The position numbers were made by a program, and so were the translations under genes. Shown piece by piece: positions 15,312 to 23,290 of a stretch of 64,000 bases of DNA. The stretch covers positions 1-64,000 of the forward strand of contig CALUZA010000032.1 of assembly GCA_944325185.1 (NCBI GenBank), written 5' to 3'. The first letter of the stretch is position 1. Each line of letters starts with the position of its first letter. Under the pieces are notes generated by a model. That model worked only from the letters and a program-made list of their open reading frames with translations. It did no database searches and was not told the origin of the DNA. The DNA is from Candidatus Gastranaerophilales bacterium (GTDB lineage: Bacteria > Cyanobacteriota > Vampirovibrionia > Gastranaerophilales > Gastranaerophilaceae).

Positions 15312-16595
15312 ATGGATAAAATATCTAAATATGATGTGGTAATTATTGGTGGTGGCACTTCAGGTTGTGCTTGTGCTTATAATTCTTCAAAGCTCGGGCT
15401 TAAAACTTTGCTTGTCGAAAAAAATAATTTTCTTGGCGGATTAATGACAGGTGGGCTGGTTGTTCCTGTCATGAAATCTTCGGTTGAAGATATAAATTGT
15501 AATTATTATAAAGCTCTTGTTGAAAAAGCTAAAAAATATCACGCACAAATCACATATAAGGATAAAAATGATGGGTGGTTTAATCCTGAATGTTTAAAAA
15601 TTGTCCTTGACGATTTATTAACTGACTACGACATTAAAAATAATTTAGATATTTTATTTGAGACCATTCCTATAAAAATACAAAAAAAAGATAACTTGAT
15701 TCAAAGTGTAATTTTTAATTCTAATATCTTATCAATACCAATCGAAGCGAGTTATTTTGTTGATGCTACTGGTTCGGGAGAATTTTCAATCATGTGTGGA
15801 TGTGAAATTTTGAATGACTCAGAATTAAAACAACAAAATTCTCTCAGGTTTATTTTGGATAATGTAAATATAGATAAGTTTAAAGTTTTCTTAGATGAAC
15901 TAAATGATTCTGAGGATATTACCAATACCTATCGTCACGATATAGATACGAATAACGAATTGCATTTTACTACTGCATCAACTTGGGATAATAATCGTGA
16001 ATGGAAATTGGATAAATTCCTTAAAAAAGCAGTTGATGAAGGTATATTATTTGATTCCGACAGAGCCTATTTTCAAATTTTTTCCGTTGCCGGCTCAAAA
16101 ACTTCCGTTGCTTTTAATTGCCCAAGAATTAACAATTATAAAGACAATCCCTATATGTCTTCATTGGAATTAATTGAAGCAAGAAAAGCAATTTGGCGAC
16201 TATATAATTTTGTTAAAAAATATTTTAAAGGCTTTAGAGATTCGCATATTTCGAATATTGCGACTCAAACCGGTATTAGAGAACAAAATCGTATAAAGAC
16301 TAAATATATTTACAAAAAAGATGATATCTTAACTCAAAAGACCTTTAATAATCCGGTCTTAAAAGCTAATTATTCAATTGATATACATTCTGCTCAAAAA
16401 GATAAATCGATATTGCAAAAAACTGCTTCTTATGAACTTCCCATTGAATCACTGATGAGTTTCGATGTTGATAATTTGTATGTAATCGGAAAACCTTTGG
16501 GCGCGGATTTTTACGCTCAAAGTGCGCTAAGAGTTCAAAAAAGCTGCATGTCTATGGGTGAAGCGGTTGCAAAATATATTAGAAATATAATTTGA
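15312..16595 (+). CDS. FAD-dependent oxidoreductase
   Basis: The N-terminal dinucleotide-binding motif is G13-G-G15-T-S-G18 after VVIIGGGTSGC, with an acidic residue (E34 in LLVEK) closing strand 2. FLGGLMTGGLV and a later VDATGSGEF match the FAD-dependent oxidoreductase family PF12831, and a C-terminal VIGKPLGADF completes the FAD site. The 427-residue length is normal for it. Members of this group act on varied substrates and the substrate here is unknown. No secretion signal is seen. It is a single gene that converges on mnmE with a 2-base gap, and it shares its upstream region with the NarL-type regulator. Confidence 0.82.
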   Translation: MDKISKYDVVIIGGGTSGCACAYNSSKLGLKTLLVEKNNFLGGLMTGGLVVPVMKSSVEDINCNYYKALVEKAKKYHAQITYKDKNDGWFNPECLKIVLDDLLTDYDIKNNLDILFETIPIKIQKKDNLIQSVIFNSNILSIPIEASYFVDATGSGEFSIMCGCEILNDSELKQQNSLRFILDNVNIDKFKVFLDELNDSEDITNTYRHDIDTNNELHFTTASTWDNNREWKLDKFLKKAVDEGILFDSDRAYFQIFSVAGSKTSVAFNCPRINNYKDNPYMSSLELIEARKAIWRLYNFVKKYFKGFRDSHISNIATQTGIREQNRIKTKYIYKKDDILTQKTFNNPVLKANYSIDIHSAQKDKSILQKTASYELPIESLMSFDVDNLYVIGKPLGADFYAQSALRVQKSCMSMGEAVAKYIRNII

Positions 16596-16597
16596 TA

Positions 16598-17923
16598 TTA
16601 TTTTCCAATACAAAAGTTGCTAAAAATGTCATCAAGTATAGTGTCCGTAAATACTTCGCCTGTGATTTCCCCTAGCGCAAGTATTGAGCTTTTTAAATCC
16701 ATTGCATATAAATCCGGTTCATCGGTAAAATTTGATGTATTAATAACGTTTTCAAGTGCTAATTTGGCATTTATCAAGCAAGCTTGCTGGCGTTTGTTTG
16801 TTGTGTATCCCATATCATCAGGGATAAAAGACTTGATTATTTCAAATATTTTTTCTTTTAAAATTTCTATTCCATATCCTGTAATTGAACTAATCTGAAT
16901 GGCATTATTGGAAATGTTTAATTTATTTATATCGTATTTTGTTTGAATAAATATCTTTTCTTTACCTTCTGCGCATTTTAGAAGATTTTCATCAATTTCA
17001 TTTATTGAGTTTTCAAACAAAAACAATACAATATTTGACGTTTTAATTGCTTCTATAGAATTATCTATGCCGATTTTTTCAACCAAATCCGCAACATTTT
17101 TGTCTCTGATACCTGCAGTATCTACAAAATTAATTAAATAACCGTTAAGGTTAATTGTTTCCTTGATTGTATCTCTTGTTGTTCCTTCAATAGGGGTAAC
17201 TATTGCTCTTGAGTAATTTAAAAGTGTATTAAATAACGAACTTTTACCTACATTTGGTTTCCCTATAAGACATACGTTAAAGCCATCTCTTATAAAGTCA
17301 TGACTTTTTGTATTATCCAGAATTTTATTAATTTCAAGAATTTTATCGTTACATATCGATACGATAGTTTTTGTATCAACTTCTGCGACATCTTCAGGAA
17401 AATCTATTGAGGCAATTATTTTTGAATAAAGCTCAATTAAATTATTTTTTAAATTTAAAATCTTATTTTTTAAATAGCCTTCAAGATTTGAAAGTGCATT
17501 TTGTGCCGATTTTTGGCTTTTAGAATTGATTATATCGATAACAGCTTCAGCTTGCGACAGGTCAATTCTGTGGTTAAGAAAAGCACGTTTTGTAAATTCG
17601 CCTCTTTGCGCCATTCTTGCACCTTTTGATAATATCAGCTCTATTATTGTATTAATTACAGCTGGTGAGCCATGAGTTTGAATTTCAATAACATCTTCAC
17701 CTGTATAGCTGTGTGGTGCAACAAACGGTAATACGATTACTTCGTCAATTTTATTGCCATTATCAATTATATAGCCATAGTTAATCATTTTTGGTTTGAT
17801 TTTATGGGAAAAAATAGTTGAAATGATGTCGTACGCTCTATTTCCTGATATTCTTATAATTCCTACCGCGCTACATGCAATCGGTGTGGCTGTTGCAACA
17901 ATTGTATCAAAATTATTTTCCAT
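16598..17923 (-). CDS. mnmE: tRNA modification GTPase MnmE
   Basis: MnmE, with MnmG, makes 5-carboxymethylaminomethyl-type modifications at wobble U34 of tRNA. The 441-residue protein has the N-terminal folate-binding domain (IVATATP start), a helical region, the inserted G domain with GKPNVGKSS (221-229) and DTAGIRD, and the diagnostic C-terminal CIGK with the catalytic Cys. All parts are intact. It is transcribed divergently from yidC, a frequent chromosomal neighbour of mnmE. It has no Shine-Dalgarno site; TAAAAT lies 6 bases before the ATG. Confidence 0.96.
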   Translation of the reverse strand: MENNFDTIVATATPIACSAVGIIRISGNRAYDIISTIFSHKIKPKMINYGYIIDNGNKIDEVIVLPFVAPHSYTGEDVIEIQTHGSPAVINTIIELILSKGARMAQRGEFTKRAFLNHRIDLSQAEAVIDIINSKSQKSAQNALSNLEGYLKNKILNLKNNLIELYSKIIASIDFPEDVAEVDTKTIVSICNDKILEINKILDNTKSHDFIRDGFNVCLIGKPNVGKSSLFNTLLNYSRAIVTPIEGTTRDTIKETINLNGYLINFVDTAGIRDKNVADLVEKIGIDNSIEAIKTSNIVLFLFENSINEIDENLLKCAEGKEKIFIQTKYDINKLNISNNAIQISSITGYGIEILKEKIFEIIKSFIPDDMGYTTNKRQQACLINAKLALENVINTSNFTDEPDLYAMDLKSSILALGEITGEVFTDTILDDIFSNFCIGK

Positions 17924-17929
17924 AAATTG

Positions 17930-17935
17930 ATTTTA
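17930..17935 (-). promoter_or_regulatory. Candidate -10 box for a leaderless mnmE transcript
   Basis: TAAAAT on the minus strand is 6 bases before ATG 17923, with no Shine-Dalgarno site between. The -35 region is not recognisable. Confidence 0.4.
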
Positions 17936-17989
17936 ACATGTTTATAGTAAAATTTATATATAACAATTTTTACAGACGAGGAGAAGATA

Positions 17990-19096
17990 ATGGATTTTGT
18001 TACTTTAACAATAAATATACTGAATAAGTTAGCTGATTTTGCTGGTAGTTACGGCATGGCAATAATTATTTTTACTATTGTCATGAGAATGTGTTTGTGG
18101 CCTATTAATGTCTCTCAGCAACGTTCCATGAAAAATATGCAACAGTTGACTCCTAAAATGAAAATGATACAAGAAAAGTACAAAAATAACCCGCAATTAA
18201 TGCAGCAAAAAATGATGGAATTTTATAAAGAACATAATTTTAATCCTACAGCAGGATGTCTGCCCATGCTTATACAAATTCCTGTATTTATTATGCTGTA
18301 TAGTGCTCTTATGAGTCCTTCTTTTATTCAAATGGCAGGAAATACACATTTTCTATTTATAAACAGATTAGATTCCACTATTAAATCTAATGCAGGTGTT
18401 TCTTTGGATGGTAAATTTTCTATCTCAAAAAATGCACAATTCCAAGCCGGTAAATCTGCAAAAGTATATCTTGCAAATAACGAAATTATAGACAACGTAA
18501 AAATAGAAAAACCTCAAAAGGCAGTAAGTATCCAAGGTGAAATTGAAACAGATAAGCCAGTTGAATTAAAAATTTCACTTGATAACTTAAACCTTAAATT
18601 TTCACAACTTGATAAAGTTGAAAAAGCAGATGTTTCAGTTATGAATATAATGACTAAAGAAACGGAAAATATTACTTTTGCCCGCAGAGGAGATATTTTA
18701 ATAGCGTCTGTTCCAACTATACCGGCGCAAAATCAAATACATTATGATGTTATTTTGCTTGTTGCCTTGTTTGGTTTAACAATTTGGTTGTCACAAAAAG
18801 TTATGATGGCGACAACGCAGACAAAAAACCAAGATGCAACACAAGCAGCAATCCAAAAATCAATGGGTACAATTATGCCTGTTATGATTATACTTACTTT
18901 TGTATTTATCCCGATTCCTGCAGGTGCGCTTTTGTATCTTGTTACAAGCAATATTTTCCAAATAATCCAAACGCTTGTAATTAATAAACAACTCTCTATT
19001 GAAGAAAATAAAAAAGAAGCACAAAAAAATGAAAAAAACGGTATAATTGATGCAAAGGTAATAGACGCAAAGGTTATAGATAATAAAAAAGAATAA
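17990..19096 (+). CDS. yidC: YidC/Oxa1 membrane protein insertase with an internal insertion
   Basis: YidC inserts and folds inner-membrane proteins, alone or with SecYEG. The core is clear: a first hydrophobic segment with the groove Arg region (IVMRMCLWPINVSQQRSM), the cytosolic coiled hairpin, FNPTAGCLPMLIQIPVF, and two or three C-terminal membrane segments. Between the second core segment (ending near residue 115) and the next (from about 251) lies a polar domain of about 120 residues (130-248) that should face the periplasm. The large domain of E. coli YidC is elsewhere, before the core. The basic tail ends with a short DAKVI repeat. A GAGGAG site supports the start. Confidence 0.93.
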   Translation: MDFVTLTINILNKLADFAGSYGMAIIIFTIVMRMCLWPINVSQQRSMKNMQQLTPKMKMIQEKYKNNPQLMQQKMMEFYKEHNFNPTAGCLPMLIQIPVFIMLYSALMSPSFIQMAGNTHFLFINRLDSTIKSNAGVSLDGKFSISKNAQFQAGKSAKVYLANNEIIDNVKIEKPQKAVSIQGEIETDKPVELKISLDNLNLKFSQLDKVEKADVSVMNIMTKETENITFARRGDILIASVPTIPAQNQIHYDVILLVALFGLTIWLSQKVMMATTQTKNQDATQAAIQKSMGTIMPVMIILTFVFIPIPAGALLYLVTSNIFQIIQTLVINKQLSIEENKKEAQKNEKNGIIDAKVIDAKVIDNKKE

Positions 19097-19191
19097 AGCG
19101 ATATAAATATCCTACAAAAATTTTATTTTTGCCTGCTTTTCTTTAAAAGAATGAGAATTTATACTAAAATCAGTTAGTAAAGGATATAAAA

Positions 19192-20472
19192 TTGAGCGAA
19201 AAATTAATTATAAAAGGTCTAAACCCTGCAAACGGCGAAGTTACAATAAGCGGCGCTAAGAATTCTGTCTTAAAATTAATGGCAGCCTCCTTATTAGCTG
19301 GTGATAAATGTATAATTCATAATGTTCCCGAATTAACTGATGTTGAAATTATGCTCGAAGTTATAAATGGGCTTGGTGCAAAAACTTCTTACGATAAAAA
19401 ATCTAAAAAAGTTGAAATCGATTCTAAAAATCTTACTAATTGCATTGCAAAAAAAGAATATGTTTCAAAAATGCGCGCAAGTTTTGTTGTACTTGGAGCA
19501 TTGGTTGGACGCTTAAAAGAAGCAAAAGTTGCCTTACCCGGCGGATGTAAAATAGGCGAAAGAAGAGTCAATTTTCATATTAAAGGGCTTGAGGCGCTTG
19601 GTTGCGAGTGTAAAATTGATGACGGATATGTAATTGCAAAAACTTCAAAATTAATTGGCAATACTGTTTGTTTTGATATACCTTCTGTTGGTGCAACAGA
19701 AAATGTTATGATGGCTTCTATACTAGCTGAAGGAGTGACGGTTATTCAAAATGCTGCTCAAGAGCCTGAAATAGTTGATCTTGCTAATTTTCTAAAATCT
19801 ATGGGTGCTAAAATAGATGGTGCAGGTACAAGTCAAATTACAATAACTGGTGTAAGACAGTCTGAACTTAGAGGTTGCGAATATACAACAATACCTGACA
19901 GAATTGAAGCCGGAACTTATATGAGCATAATAATTGCTTCAAAGGGTCATGGTATTATACGAAACATATTTCCAAATCATTTAACCTTATTTACGGGCAA
20001 ACTCCTTGAAATGGGTGCAAATATAAAACTTATTGACCCTAACACTATGGAAGTTTCAAACGATAAAAGATTGAAAGCTATGAATTTTATAACTCAACCT
20101 TATCCGGGTTTTCCAACAGACCTACAAGCTCTTGCTATGGCTCTATTGTGTTGCGCAGACGGTATTTCTGTTGTAACAGAAAGTTTGTATGAAAATCGTT
20201 TCATGCATATACAAGAACTTTGGAAAATGGGTGCAAATATTATCGTCAATAAAAAGCATGCAATTATTAAAGGTGTTGACTGCTTAGTTGGCACACAGGT
20301 TGAATCAACTGATTTAAGAGCGGGTGCTGCACTGGTTACTGCTGCTGTTATGGCAAGAGGTGAAACCGAAATAGGTGCTTTAAACCATATTGATAGAGGC
20401 TATGAAAATTTTGTTGAAAAATTACGTGGTTTAAATATTGATGCAACGAGAGTTACTGATACAAGCTTATAA
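19192..20472 (+). CDS. murA: UDP-N-acetylglucosamine 1-carboxyvinyltransferase
   Basis: MurA transfers enolpyruvate from PEP to UDP-GlcNAc, the first committed step of peptidoglycan synthesis. The 426 residues have the standard inside-out barrel sequence, with GAKN at 21-24 (Lys23) and the fosfomycin-target Cys at C119 in LPGGCKIGERR. A Cys at this position predicts fosfomycin sensitivity of the enzyme. The start is TTG at 19192, supported by AAAGGA 9 bases upstream. A small unknown protein is encoded 20 bases downstream. Confidence 0.97.
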   Translation: MSEKLIIKGLNPANGEVTISGAKNSVLKLMAASLLAGDKCIIHNVPELTDVEIMLEVINGLGAKTSYDKKSKKVEIDSKNLTNCIAKKEYVSKMRASFVVLGALVGRLKEAKVALPGGCKIGERRVNFHIKGLEALGCECKIDDGYVIAKTSKLIGNTVCFDIPSVGATENVMMASILAEGVTVIQNAAQEPEIVDLANFLKSMGAKIDGAGTSQITITGVRQSELRGCEYTTIPDRIEAGTYMSIIIASKGHGIIRNIFPNHLTLFTGKLLEMGANIKLIDPNTMEVSNDKRLKAMNFITQPYPGFPTDLQALAMALLCCADGISVVTESLYENRFMHIQELWKMGANIIVNKKHAIIKGVDCLVGTQVESTDLRAGAALVTAAVMARGETEIGALNHIDRGYENFVEKLRGLNIDATRVTDTSL

Positions 20473-20492
20473 ACAACATATAGGAGAACGTA

Positions 20493-20816
20493 ATGACCCA
20501 AGAATTTAAACGCTGGTATGACCATGATCCTCTTTTATTAAAAGTTATAAATATGTTGAAGGATTATAGAGTAGAACTTCATGAACAAGCAGAAATTTTT
20601 TTAAAAACTGTAGAAGAAAAAGTTTCCAAAGATACAATTGACAGATTTTATAATATGGTAAAACCAATTAACGGTGGAAAACGTTGGTATGATGATGACG
20701 TTGTAATTTCAAAAACAGTAGAATTACTTAGAGTTGTTCCTCTTGAAATTCAAAAAGCCACTGCAGAGAATTTTATTAACGCATTGAAAGAAAACGGAAT
20801 TGATATTAAAGAGTGA
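20493..20816 (+). CDS. Small protein of two repeated helical modules, unknown function
   Basis: I do not recognise this 107-residue protein. It consists of two copies of a module of about 38 residues (about 6-43 and 63-100), each opening with KRWYD followed by an acidic residue and then amphipathic helices (VINMLKDY and VELLRVVP). It has no signal peptide or membrane segment. AGGAG precedes the ATG by 9 bases, so translation is credible. It follows murA closely and is probably co-transcribed. Its last 93 bases are antisense to the end of the putative anti-sigma gene. Confidence 0.7.
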   Translation: MTQEFKRWYDHDPLLLKVINMLKDYRVELHEQAEIFLKTVEEKVSKDTIDRFYNMVKPINGGKRWYDDDVVISKTVELLRVVPLEIQKATAENFINALKENGIDIKE

Positions 20817-21059
20817 TTTTTCTTTAATTGTTTTTTCAATCATTATACTTATATTTGCTTGATTTTTTTGATGTGCTCTAATTTTAGCCAGTTTAATAGA
20901 ATTTGAAATTTTAAAATTTTCAAAACACTTTTCTTCGGCATATTCTTTTATCCCCTTGAAAGTTGCAAGTTTTGCTTCAAAAGCAATTAATTCGCTTTCA
21001 TTCATTTCGTTATCATAGTATCTATTAATTTGTTCATCTAAGCAATCTAGTTCTAGCAT
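20724..21059 (-). CDS. Putative anti-sigma factor
   Basis: This 111-residue protein begins 2 bases after the stop of an ECF sigma gene and has an AAGGA site inside that gene's end. Its N-terminus (INRYYDNEMNESELIAFEAKL) resembles the start of anti-sigma domains, with the acidic LDGE-like turn, but the zinc-finger His and two Cys are not there. Near residues 85-98 is a weakly hydrophobic stretch, not a clear membrane segment. The last 31 codons lie antisense to the neighbouring plus-strand gene. The role is inferred mainly from its pairing with the sigma factor. Confidence 0.55.
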   Translation of the reverse strand: MLELDCLDEQINRYYDNEMNESELIAFEAKLATFKGIKEYAEEKCFENFKISNSIKLAKIRAHQKNQANISIMIEKTIKEKSLFNINSVFFQCVNKILCSGFLNFKRNNSK

Positions 21060-21061
21060 TT

Positions 21062-21628
21062 TTATTCCTTTGAATATTTATTTATATCATCTTTGATTTT
21101 TGCTCTTGCACGAGATATTCTTGATTTTACTGTACCTATTGACGTATTTGTAATATTTGAAATTTCATCATAACTTAAACCTTGTATTTCTCTTAATGCA
21201 ATTGGGATTTTGTATTGAATAGGTAAATTTAAAATAGCATTTTTAATAACTAAATCCAGTTCATTATATAAAATAGCATCCTGAGGGTTAGTTGAGTTAT
21301 CAGGTATTTCAAATTCTACCTCTTCATCTTGCTTAAAAGGGTTTATAGTTACTATTTTTCTTTTGTTTTTTCTTAAATAGTCATAATACGAATTGATTAT
21401 TATTTGATTAAGCCATGTTTTGAAATATGCCGGATTTTTTAATTGTGAAATCCTTTTTGTTAATTTAATTAAAACATCTTGCATAATATCATATAATTCA
21501 TTTTCGTCTTTTTTTAAATAAAATAGGGTTGTATAGATATTAGCTTGTTCCTCTTTAATTAACTCGCTTAATGCCTTATTGTCGCCTTTTTGAGCTTTTC
21601 TGATTAATTCGTTATATTTTTCATCCAT
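21062..21628 (-). CDS. ECF-type RNA polymerase sigma factor
   Basis: This 188-residue protein has sigma-70 region 2 (about 25-90, with YDIMQDVLIKL and FKTWLNQI) and region 4 (about 130-180, with LPIQYKIPIALREIQGLSYDEIS and GTVKSRISRARAKI). Regions 1 and 3 are absent, as in extracytoplasmic function sigma factors. Such factors direct polymerase to a small stress or envelope regulon and are usually held by a co-transcribed anti-sigma factor, here the next gene. No target promoters were identified. A TAGTCT hexamer 7 bases before the ATG may be its -10 box, though the match is weak. Confidence 0.92.
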   Translation of the reverse strand: MDEKYNELIRKAQKGDNKALSELIKEEQANIYTTLFYLKKDENELYDIMQDVLIKLTKRISQLKNPAYFKTWLNQIIINSYYDYLRKNKRKIVTINPFKQDEEVEFEIPDNSTNPQDAILYNELDLVIKNAILNLPIQYKIPIALREIQGLSYDEISNITNTSIGTVKSRISRARAKIKDDINKYSKE

Positions 21629-21699
21629 AAATTCAAGACTATTAAAATTTATAAAAATTCGCTATAATCAAAGATATATAATCGTGGCGGTAATTTATT

Positions 21700-22725
21700 A
21701 TGAACTATAGAATAATTGACGCAAATATAAACAGAGTTAATGAAGGATTAAGATGTATTGAAGAATATACAAGGTTTGTTCTTAATAACAAAGATTTAAC
21801 TTCTCGGTTAAAAAATATAAGACATGAAATTTCTATCTATTTTGATGACAAATACGAAAACCTTATAAAATCAAGAGATACAGTTAATGATATTGGTGTA
21901 GACATAAAAAATATTTCAAAAGAAAATAATAAATCAAGCGTAATAAGAGCTAACTTAAAACGAATTGAAGAGGGGTTAAGAGTTTTGAGCGAATATGCGG
22001 GGCTTGATGATAAATATAGATACCAAATTTATACTATAGAAAAGGAAATATCGGAAATAGTTTCAATGGAAAAACACACAAATATCAAAAAAGCTTTACT
22101 AAAAAACAGAAATATTTATCTTATTACTTCATCTGACAGCTTTAAAAATGATGATGATTTTTTAGATAAAGTAGCACAAATTTTAAAAGCCGGAGTAAAT
22201 ATTGTTCAATTAAGGGAGAAAAACAAATCGGCCTCTGAAATTATAAAGCTTGGTTATGCAATCAGGCAATTATGTTCAATTTATAATGCGCTTTTTATAG
22301 TAAACGATAGGGTTGATATAGCAAAGATTTTAGACGCCGACGGAGTTCATTTGGGTCAAGATGATATTTCTATTGAAGATGCAAGAAAAATACTTGGCGA
22401 AGATAAAATAATAGGAATTTCAACTCATAAACCTCAAGATGCAATTGAAGCAAAAAACAGTGGTGCTGATTATATTGGTGTAGGTCCTGTTTTTAAAACA
22501 CCAACAAAACCTAATACTATACCTGTAGGTTTGGAATATGTTAAATGGGTTAGAGAAAATATCGATATTCCATTTTATGCAATAGGCTCAATTGATACTA
22601 ATAATGTCAATAATGTTGTATCATCAGGGGCAGAAAATATTGCCGTCATTAGAGCATTAATGAATTCAAACAATCCATCTGATACAGTTAAAAAATTTAT
22701 GGAGGTGCTTAAAAATGGAAAATAA
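21700..22725 (+). CDS. thiE: Thiamine phosphate synthase with cyanobacterial-type N-terminal domain
   Basis: ThiE couples hydroxymethylpyrimidine diphosphate and the thiazole phosphate to thiamine phosphate. The C-terminal 210 residues are the TIM-barrel enzyme, with QLREKN, VNDRVDIA, DGVHLGQDD and the GVGPVFKTPTKPN phosphate loop. The first 125 residues form a helical domain with two similar motifs, NRVNEGLRCIEEYTRF and KRIEEGLRVLSEYAGL. This extension is characteristic of cyanobacterial ThiE as I know it and is absent from E. coli ThiE (about 211 residues). No TPP riboswitch is visible upstream. The Nudix gene overlaps its end by 11 bases. Confidence 0.92.
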   Translation: MNYRIIDANINRVNEGLRCIEEYTRFVLNNKDLTSRLKNIRHEISIYFDDKYENLIKSRDTVNDIGVDIKNISKENNKSSVIRANLKRIEEGLRVLSEYAGLDDKYRYQIYTIEKEISEIVSMEKHTNIKKALLKNRNIYLITSSDSFKNDDDFLDKVAQILKAGVNIVQLREKNKSASEIIKLGYAIRQLCSIYNALFIVNDRVDIAKILDADGVHLGQDDISIEDARKILGEDKIIGISTHKPQDAIEAKNSGADYIGVGPVFKTPTKPNTIPVGLEYVKWVRENIDIPFYAIGSIDTNNVNNVVSSGAENIAVIRALMNSNNPSDTVKKFMEVLKNGK

Positions 22726-23290
22726 AGTGCTTTATGAAACAAAGTTTCTTCAATTAAAATCAGCTATTTCGCCTTCAGGACATGATTGGTACTACGTCAG
22801 AAGGACAAACGACTCCAATGAAAAGGATAGCGCCGTTGTAATAACTACTTTAATTAAAAAAAATAATGAATACCATTTTTTACTTTTGAAAACAAGAAGA
22901 CCTCCAATATACTCCGAAGATAAGGCTGAATTTTGCCTTGAATCTCCTGCAGGATTGATTGGAGATATCGATTGTGATGAAACTTTAATTAAATGCGCAA
23001 AAAAAGAACTTTTAGAAGAAACAGGCCATGCGGCAGAAAAAATCTATGTTGAACTTTTAAACAGCTCAACTTCTGCGGGTTTGTCATCTGAAACAATAAG
23101 CTATGTAACTGCTGTTATAGATGAAGATAGGATTTTAAAGGACCCTGTGTCTGATGGTGGAATTATAGAAGCAAGAACCTATGTTCCTGCAAGTAAAATT
23201 CGTCAATTTCTTGTTGAAACATCAAAAAATCTTTCTGTTGCAACAGCTACCGTTTGTGGAATATTTTTTGCTTTGGAAAGAATTAAATAA
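22715..23290 (+). CDS. Nudix hydrolase
   Basis: The Nudix box is complete at residues 83-104: G83, E89, K97-E98-L99, E101-E102 and G104, with Lys in place of the usual Arg. The upstream LESPAG motif is typical of the ADP-ribose pyrophosphatase group. The enzyme would cleave a nucleoside diphosphate linked to another group, in the cytosol, needing Mg2+. At 191 residues it has the standard size. Its first 11 bases overlap the end of thiE with GGAGG just upstream, so it is translationally coupled. A link to cofactor housekeeping is possible but unproven. Confidence 0.87.
   Translation: MENKVLYETKFLQLKSAISPSGHDWYYVRRTNDSNEKDSAVVITTLIKKNNEYHFLLLKTRRPPIYSEDKAEFCLESPAGLIGDIDCDETLIKCAKKELLEETGHAAEKIYVELLNSSTSAGLSSETISYVTAVIDEDRILKDPVSDGGIIEARTYVPASKIRQFLVETSKNLSVATATVCGIFFALERIK

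Noticed and set aside
21629-21699. TPP riboswitch before thiE
   Set aside because: The 71-base gap is too short and lacks the conserved thi-box elements.
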